A program made the translations under genes and the position numbers. From positions 1-10,447 of the forward strand of contig CANJFK010000011.1 in assembly GCA_947473535.1 (NCBI GenBank): a stretch of DNA of 10,447 nucleotides, written 5' to 3'. Of this stretch, positions 6,087 to 10,447 are shown in pieces (the stretch's first letter is position 1; each line of letters begins with the position of its first letter). Source of the stretch: Legionellaceae bacterium (GTDB lineage: Bacteria > Pseudomonadota > Gammaproteobacteria > Legionellales > Legionellaceae). The notes under the pieces are model-generated. The model saw nothing but the letters and a program-made list of their open reading frames with translations, was not told the origin of the DNA and searched no databases.

Positions 6087-7000
6087 TGAATCCAACTAAA
6101 ACAATCTTGGGTATGGTGGCGTTTGTTGTATTAATGTTGCTGTTTACGTGTGTATTTACCATCACGCAAGGCCAGCATGGTATTCTGTTGCGCTTAGGGC
6201 GTTTAGTGATCGATCCGAAAACTCAAAACGTACGTGTTTTGTCACCTGGCTTGCACGTGAAAATGCCGTTTATTGAAAGTATTCGTGTTTTTGATACGCG
6301 TATCCTGACATTGGATATCAAATCATCACGAATCGTCACGAAAGAAAAAAAGGACGTTATTGTTGATTATTATGTGAAGTGGCGTATTGAAGATTTGGCG
6401 CGCTACTTTAAAGCAACCGGAGGTAATGCGTTCAAAGCTGAAACGTTACTTGAGCAACAATTAAATACGTTGTTGCGTGCGCAATTTGGTAAGCGCACCA
6501 TTTCTGATGTTGTTTCTGGCGGTCGTGATGATGTGATGGACGTTTTACGTGAGCATGCGGAGCAGCAAGCCGGCCAACTCGGGATTCATGTTGTCGATGT
6601 GCGTATTAAAGGGATAGAGCTGCCCGAAAACACCAGCAATGCCATTTATCAACGGATGCGAGCGGACATGCAAAAAATTGCTAACCATCATCGTGCAGAC
6701 GGTCAAGCGACTGCGGAAGCTATTCAAGCGGGAGCGGATGCGCGCGTGACAATCTTGCTGGCAACAGCACTCAGCGAGGGTCAAGTGATTCGAGCGCGAG
6801 GTCAAGCCAAGGCGGCCATGATATATTCGCAAGCGTTTAGTCAAAACAAAGATTTTTTTGCACTCTATCGAAGTTTAAAAGCATATGAAGGCAGCTTTAA
6901 TAATAAGGGTGATATTTTAGTCTTGGATCAGAGCAGCGCGTTCTTTGATTACTTTAAACACGGACTTATAAAAGAGAATAGTGTGGTTGCTAAGCATTGA
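6086..7000 (+). CDS. hflC: FtsH protease regulator HflC
   Basis: The SPFH partner of HflK, 304 residues, somewhat shorter than E. coli HflC (334). One N-terminal transmembrane helix lies at 7-27, followed by the start of the SPFH domain GQHGILLRLGRL (29-40), TKEKKDVIVDYYVKWRI (85-101), IKGIELPENTSNAIYQRMRAD (174-194), then a helical segment and the hydrophobic C-terminal part (271-290). I chose ATG at 6086, which has GGAGG 8 bases upstream and shares a base with the hflK stop. An in-frame TTG at 6083 would add one residue but sits only 5 bases from that ribosome site. Translational coupling fits the equal stoichiometry of the HflKC complex. Confidence 0.95.
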   Translation: MNPTKTILGMVAFVVLMLLFTCVFTITQGQHGILLRLGRLVIDPKTQNVRVLSPGLHVKMPFIESIRVFDTRILTLDIKSSRIVTKEKKDVIVDYYVKWRIEDLARYFKATGGNAFKAETLLEQQLNTLLRAQFGKRTISDVVSGGRDDVMDVLREHAEQQAGQLGIHVVDVRIKGIELPENTSNAIYQRMRADMQKIANHHRADGQATAEAIQAGADARVTILLATALSEGQVIRARGQAKAAMIYSQAFSQNKDFFALYRSLKAYEGSFNNKGDILVLDQSSAFFDYFKHGLIKENSVVAKH

Positions 7001-7040
7001 TTCAATGGATCGCCTGGCGTTGGCATAGTGCCACATTGCG

Positions 7041-7066
7041 GAGATCCCTCGCGGTACTCGGGATGA
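7041..7066. repeat. Short palindromic intergenic element, GATCCCTCG/CTCGGGATGAC type
   Basis: GGAGATCCCTCG, a five-base core and CTCGGGATGAC form an imperfect palindrome with arms ATCCC (7044-7048) and GGGAT (7060-7064). Elements with this GAGATCCCTCG...CGGGATGAC look occur as dispersed intergenic palindromes in many bacteria; family membership here is inference from resemblance. A small TGGCA-tag-TGCCA hairpin (7021-7033) lies just before it and may help end the hflC transcript. Confidence 0.5.
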
Positions 7067-7101
7067 CGTACGGAATGAGCAGTTACGATTTTCGGCCACG
7101 T

Positions 7102-7187
7102 TGTCTTTCCCGCGAAGGCGGGAATCCATTTCTACACTGGCTCCCAGCTTGTTGCAGCGATGGATCCCCGCCTTCGCGGGGAAGACA
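7102..7187. repeat. 86-base palindromic repeat with 27-base inverted arms
   Basis: The left arm (7102-7128) and the reverse complement of the right arm (7161-7187) agree at 25 of 27 bases, and both differences are transitions. Each arm contains the self-complementary core CCCGCGAAGGCGGG (or its complement), so each can fold alone and the two together make one long hairpin with a 32-base loop. The core resembles the dispersed 'ATTCCCGCGnAGGCGGGAAT' palindromes of proteobacteria such as the neisserial dRS3 type. No transposase and no clear target duplication are visible. It lies in the hflC-purA gap. Confidence 0.75.
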
Positions 7188-7278
7188 TTTTTCGATGATT
7201 TGACCGAAACGATGAACAGGGTCCGATCTTATATTTCGAACGAGAGATGAAATTATTTTTTGTTGTGTATCATTACAC

Positions 7279-7307
7279 TTCACACAAGTTTTTAGTATGT
7301 GTATAAT
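7279..7307 (+). promoter_or_regulatory. Strong candidate sigma-70 promoter for purA
   Basis: TTCACA (7279-7284) and a perfect TATAAT (7302-7307) are separated by exactly 17 bases, the best promoter in the window. Transcription would begin near 7314, five bases before the terminator-like hairpin that precedes purA. Confidence 0.65.
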
Positions 7308-7318
7308 GGTTGTTTATG

Positions 7319-7353
7319 AAAAGGGGTTAACTGTGTTTAACCCTTTTTTTTTT
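7319..7353 (+). terminator. Intrinsic terminator in the purA leader
   Basis: AAAAGGGGTTAA (7319-7330) pairs with TTAACCCTTTTT (7337-7348) as a 12-base stem with one G-U pair and a 6-base loop, and the T-run is ten bases (7344-7353). This is a canonical intrinsic terminator. It ends 15 bases before the purA ATG and lies after the strong promoter, so it either ends hflKC read-through or attenuates purA itself. Confidence 0.75.
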
Positions 7354-7359
7354 AATTAA

Positions 7360-8694
<1,335 letters not shown>

Positions 8695-8730
8695 TATACC
8701 CGTTTGGAAATCCCTCATTAGTTTTTAAGG

Positions 8731-8765
8731 ATTGCGCAAGAATTAACATCCTATTCTCGCGCAAT
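8731..8765. terminator. Hairpin after purA
   Basis: ATTGCGC (8731-8737) pairs with GCGCAAT (8759-8765), then an A-C mismatch, then AGAAT (8739-8743) with ATTCT (8753-8757), around a 9-base loop, 36 bases after the purA stop. Outer GG/CC can extend it with a bulge. No T-run follows on either strand, so termination efficiency is uncertain. Confidence 0.5.
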
Positions 8766-8809
8766 TCCAACCATGCATACGGATTTGCCAACCAGAAGTG
8801 AGTTGTATA

Positions 8810-9376
8810 ATGAAAAAAATGAAAGCGTTGGTAGGTCATATCGTCCTCGTTCTATTCTCGTCGTTCATGTTGTTTCAAGCAGCATCTGCTGCGCCAACGG
8901 ATGACAGAATGGCCGATGAAATTTTAGTGTATGTTAATCAGTATAGAGCGCAGCATGGTTTATCAAAACTGACGATGAACAACGCTATTTCGCAAGAGGC
9001 CGCAAGACATAGTCGCGATATGGCTGTGCATGCACTGCCGTTTGGGCATGATGGGTTTAATCAGCGCATAAGGTATTTACATGAACATATTGTAGATTCC
9101 TCTTCCGGTGCCGAAAACGTTGCATACAATTATAAAACCGCACGAATCGTGGTTGATGGGTGGATTAAAAGTCCAGGGCATCGCCAAAACATCATGGGGC
9201 ACTACAATCTGACTGGCATTGGGATTGCTCATGATAAAGCAGGAAAAATATATTATACGCAATTGTTTCTTCGTGCCGATCACACGGTTGCCGCAAGACA
9301 AGCTAGCCCTTTACACAGACACTCAACCGTTACTGTAAGCGGCACTCACATCCACGCTCACCATGCGTATTCGTAA
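8810..9376 (+). CDS. Secreted CAP (SCP/PR-1-like) domain protein with His-rich tail
   Basis: Residues 1-27 form a signal peptide (MKKMK, a hydrophobic core, then ASA before APT), so it should be exported. Residues 33-154 are a CAP domain of the bacterial SCP-like type: NQYRAQHGLSKL (43-54), ARHSRDMA (65-72), FGHDGFNQR (78-86), AENVAYN (101-107), WIKSPGHRQNIM (118-129) and YYTQLF (148-153). The probable cleft residues His80, Glu102 and His124 are present. The tail after 165 carries six histidines in the last 20 residues, ending HIHAHHAYS, which could bind metal. The start at ATG 8810 has GAG 7 bases upstream; an in-frame GTG at 8798 would add four residues but spoils the signal peptide start. 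The precise function of bacterial CAP proteins is mostly unknown. It is 22 bases upstream of the EamA gene and probably co-transcribed. Confidence 0.88.
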   Translation: MKKMKALVGHIVLVLFSSFMLFQAASAAPTDDRMADEILVYVNQYRAQHGLSKLTMNNAISQEAARHSRDMAVHALPFGHDGFNQRIRYLHEHIVDSSSGAENVAYNYKTARIVVDGWIKSPGHRQNIMGHYNLTGIGIAHDKAGKIYYTQLFLRADHTVAARQASPLHRHSTVTVSGTHIHAHHAYS

Positions 9377-9398
9377 AGATTAAAGACTGGTGCCGTAA

Positions 9399-10292
9399 AT
9401 GACGTCATTTAAAGTTAATTGTGGGCTGGTGTTTGTGATCTTTTGTTGGGCCTCGGCGTTTGTTGGGATACGAATTGGTTTAACGAGCTACTCACCCGGT
9501 TCTTTAGCGCTATTTCGTTTTTTGATAGCGTCAACGTTGATGACTTTTTTATACAGCCAGTTGCCAAATAAAAAAAAAATACCTTGGCCAGATCGACTGC
9601 AATTGATGTTGTTGGGCTTGATAGGGCTTGGTGTTTATAATGTTAGTTTAAATTACGGCGAGCTAAGCGTACCGGCAGGTGTTGCAAGTTTTATTGTTGG
9701 CCTGATGCCCTTGTTTACCGTATTGCTAGCCGTTATCTTGCTGCACGAGCGTCCAAAACCTGCTGTTTATATTGGGATCGCCATTAGTTTTTTCGGACTT
9801 GTTTTAATCGGTATAGCTGAAAGTCAAGGTGCATCAGTTAACACGGGCATGTTGATCATTTTAATAGCAGCGGTCATGGGTGCCATTTATACCGTCTACC
9901 AAAAACGTTTTTTACAACGTTATCATCCCATTGCGGTGACCACCTGGATTATTTGGGGAGGAACCCTATCATTAGTCGCGTTTGCGCCAACTTTATCTGC
10001 GGAAATTGGCGGAGCCCGGATCGAGGCAACGTTAGCGGTTGTCTATTTAGGGATTTTCCCGGCAGCGATTGCTTATCTCTGCTGGGGTTACATATTGCAA
10101 TTTTTGCCTGTATCGAGTGCAGCATTATATCTTTATGCCACGCCGGTGGTATCTACGGGATTAGGGTTCTTGGTGCTGCATGAGCAACCATCGACTCTGT
10201 CGCTTGTTGGTGGTTTATTGGCATTAGCTGGTGCGCTTTATGCAACGCGTTATCGGCAACGATTGCCTACTCCCTTAGGCACCGTAGATTAA
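9399..10292 (+). CDS. EamA/DMT-family transporter
   Basis: A 297-residue inner-membrane protein with two EamA repeats and about ten helices, the standard drug/metabolite transporter size. Repeat 1 (about 8-138) ends with GLMPLFTVLLAVILLHERP (101-119); repeat 2 (about 148-283) has the matching ATPVVSTGLGFLVLHEQP (247-264), the paired signature before the last helix of each half. An early CWASAFVGIRIGL (16-28) is also typical. Members export amino acids or small metabolites; the substrate cannot be read from sequence. The ribosome site is weak (GG about 8 bases before the ATG), suggesting translation coupled to the upstream CAP gene. A run of ten A (9570-9579) in codons for Lys58-60 is a possible slippage site. 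The last 18 bases overlap the converging gene at the right edge. Confidence 0.9.
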   Translation: MTSFKVNCGLVFVIFCWASAFVGIRIGLTSYSPGSLALFRFLIASTLMTFLYSQLPNKKKIPWPDRLQLMLLGLIGLGVYNVSLNYGELSVPAGVASFIVGLMPLFTVLLAVILLHERPKPAVYIGIAISFFGLVLIGIAESQGASVNTGMLIILIAAVMGAIYTVYQKRFLQRYHPIAVTTWIIWGGTLSLVAFAPTLSAEIGGARIEATLAVVYLGIFPAAIAYLCWGYILQFLPVSSAALYLYATPVVSTGLGFLVLHEQPSTLSLVGGLLALAGALYATRYRQRLPTPLGTVD

Positions 10293-10447
10293 GTTTGTTG
10301 CTTCTTGAACCGGAGCTAACGGCGATAAACACACGATCTCGCAGATTTTATTTGCAATCTCTCGCGGTGCAGTAGGTATTGGGTATTGTCCATCTGGCGT
10401 TAATAAATCACGCATAAAATTGATTTCAAAATAATCGGCTTGTTTCA
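10275..10447 (-). CDS. Unrecognised protein, C-terminal part, 5' end at or outside window
   Basis: The minus strand is open from the right edge to TAA at 10277-10275: 56 full codons plus two bases. It reads KQADYFEINFMRDLL, then TPDGQYPIPTAPREIANKI, CEIVCLSPLAPVQEA and the ending TNLIYGA. The composition is protein-like, with no long stretch of rare residues. The two leftover bases are TG, so the start codon could lie exactly at the window edge if the next base completes ATG, GTG or TTG; alternatively this is the tail of a larger protein. It shares 18 bases with the end of the EamA gene on the other strand. No family recognised. Confidence 0.6.
   Translation of the reverse strand, partial: KQADYFEINFMRDLLTPDGQYPIPTAPREIANKICEIVCLSPLAPVQEATNLIYGA

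Noticed and set aside
7102..7187. Possible CRISPR unit or IS end because of the 27-base arms.
   Set aside because: There are only two copies, in inverted orientation, with no array of spacers, no transposase and no convincing target duplication.
6917..7283. Frames around the hflC-purA gap with 'SREGGNP' and 'MDSRLRGKD'-type peptides.
   Set aside because: These peptides are translations of the palindromic repeats (CCCGCGAAGGCGGG); such spurious frames are typical of this repeat class. No ribosome sites were seen.
8798..8809. GTG start for the CAP protein at 8798.
   Set aside because: No ribosome site precedes it and the extra MSCI would sit before a typical MKK signal-peptide start; ATG at 8810 fits better.
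8785..8811. TTGCCA and TATAAT just before the CAP gene as a promoter.
   Set aside because: The spacer is only 15 bases and the TATAAT includes the start codon ATG, so transcription would begin inside the gene. Probably chance, unless translation starts at the later ATG at 8819.

Overview
The window looks like chromosomal DNA of a fairly AT-rich gammaproteobacterium. The best guess is a member or relative of the Legionellales (Legionella/Coxiella-like). This rests on housekeeping proteins that read as gammaproteobacterial (L28, L33, HflK/HflC, PurA, TrmB, a single-domain HPF, a PtsN-NPr pair), a membrane-type phosphatidylserine synthase, and an unfamiliar glycosyltransferase-like protein at the left edge. 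The taxonomic call is inference; the window has no rRNA or tRNA gene to anchor it.

Layout, left to right. Positions 1-997 (minus) hold a long open frame whose 3' end lies outside the window; I do not recognise it, but its shape suggests a GT-B-like enzyme. A 241-base divergent intergenic region follows, with two tiny candidate reading frames, then pssA (plus). Convergent to pssA is the minus-strand group hpf, ptsN, npr: ptsN and npr overlap by ATGA and have their own promoter, and hpf is separated from them by a hairpin. Next, also on minus, are rpmB-rpmG (ribosomal proteins L28 and L33; rpmG is only 54 codons). Divergent from rpmB is trmB (plus). The two promoters are back to back and their -35 boxes overlap. 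After trmB come hflK-hflC, which are translationally coupled, and purA, the familiar gammaproteobacterial hfl-purA neighbourhood. Between hflC and purA is a 368-base gap holding palindromic intergenic repeats, a near-consensus promoter and a textbook intrinsic terminator placed between that promoter and the purA start codon. Then come a secreted CAP/SCP-domain protein with a histidine-rich tail and a ten-helix EamA (DMT) exporter, probably co-transcribed. The right edge holds the 3' part of an unrecognised minus-strand frame that overlaps the EamA gene tail to tail.

Functionally this is mostly core metabolism and translation: phospholipid synthesis (PssA), the nitrogen-type phosphotransferase relay (NPr to PtsN), ribosome hibernation (HPF), large-subunit proteins (L28, L33), tRNA m7G46 methylation (TrmB), control of the FtsH protease (HflKC) and AMP synthesis (PurA). 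The accessory and less predictable parts are the left-edge glycosyltransferase-like protein, the CAP protein and the right-edge fragment. I see no CRISPR array, IS element, phage gene or toxin-antitoxin pair. The most interesting signals are the left-edge gene, the terminator inside the purA leader, the rpmB/trmB promoter arrangement and the repeat block downstream of hflC.
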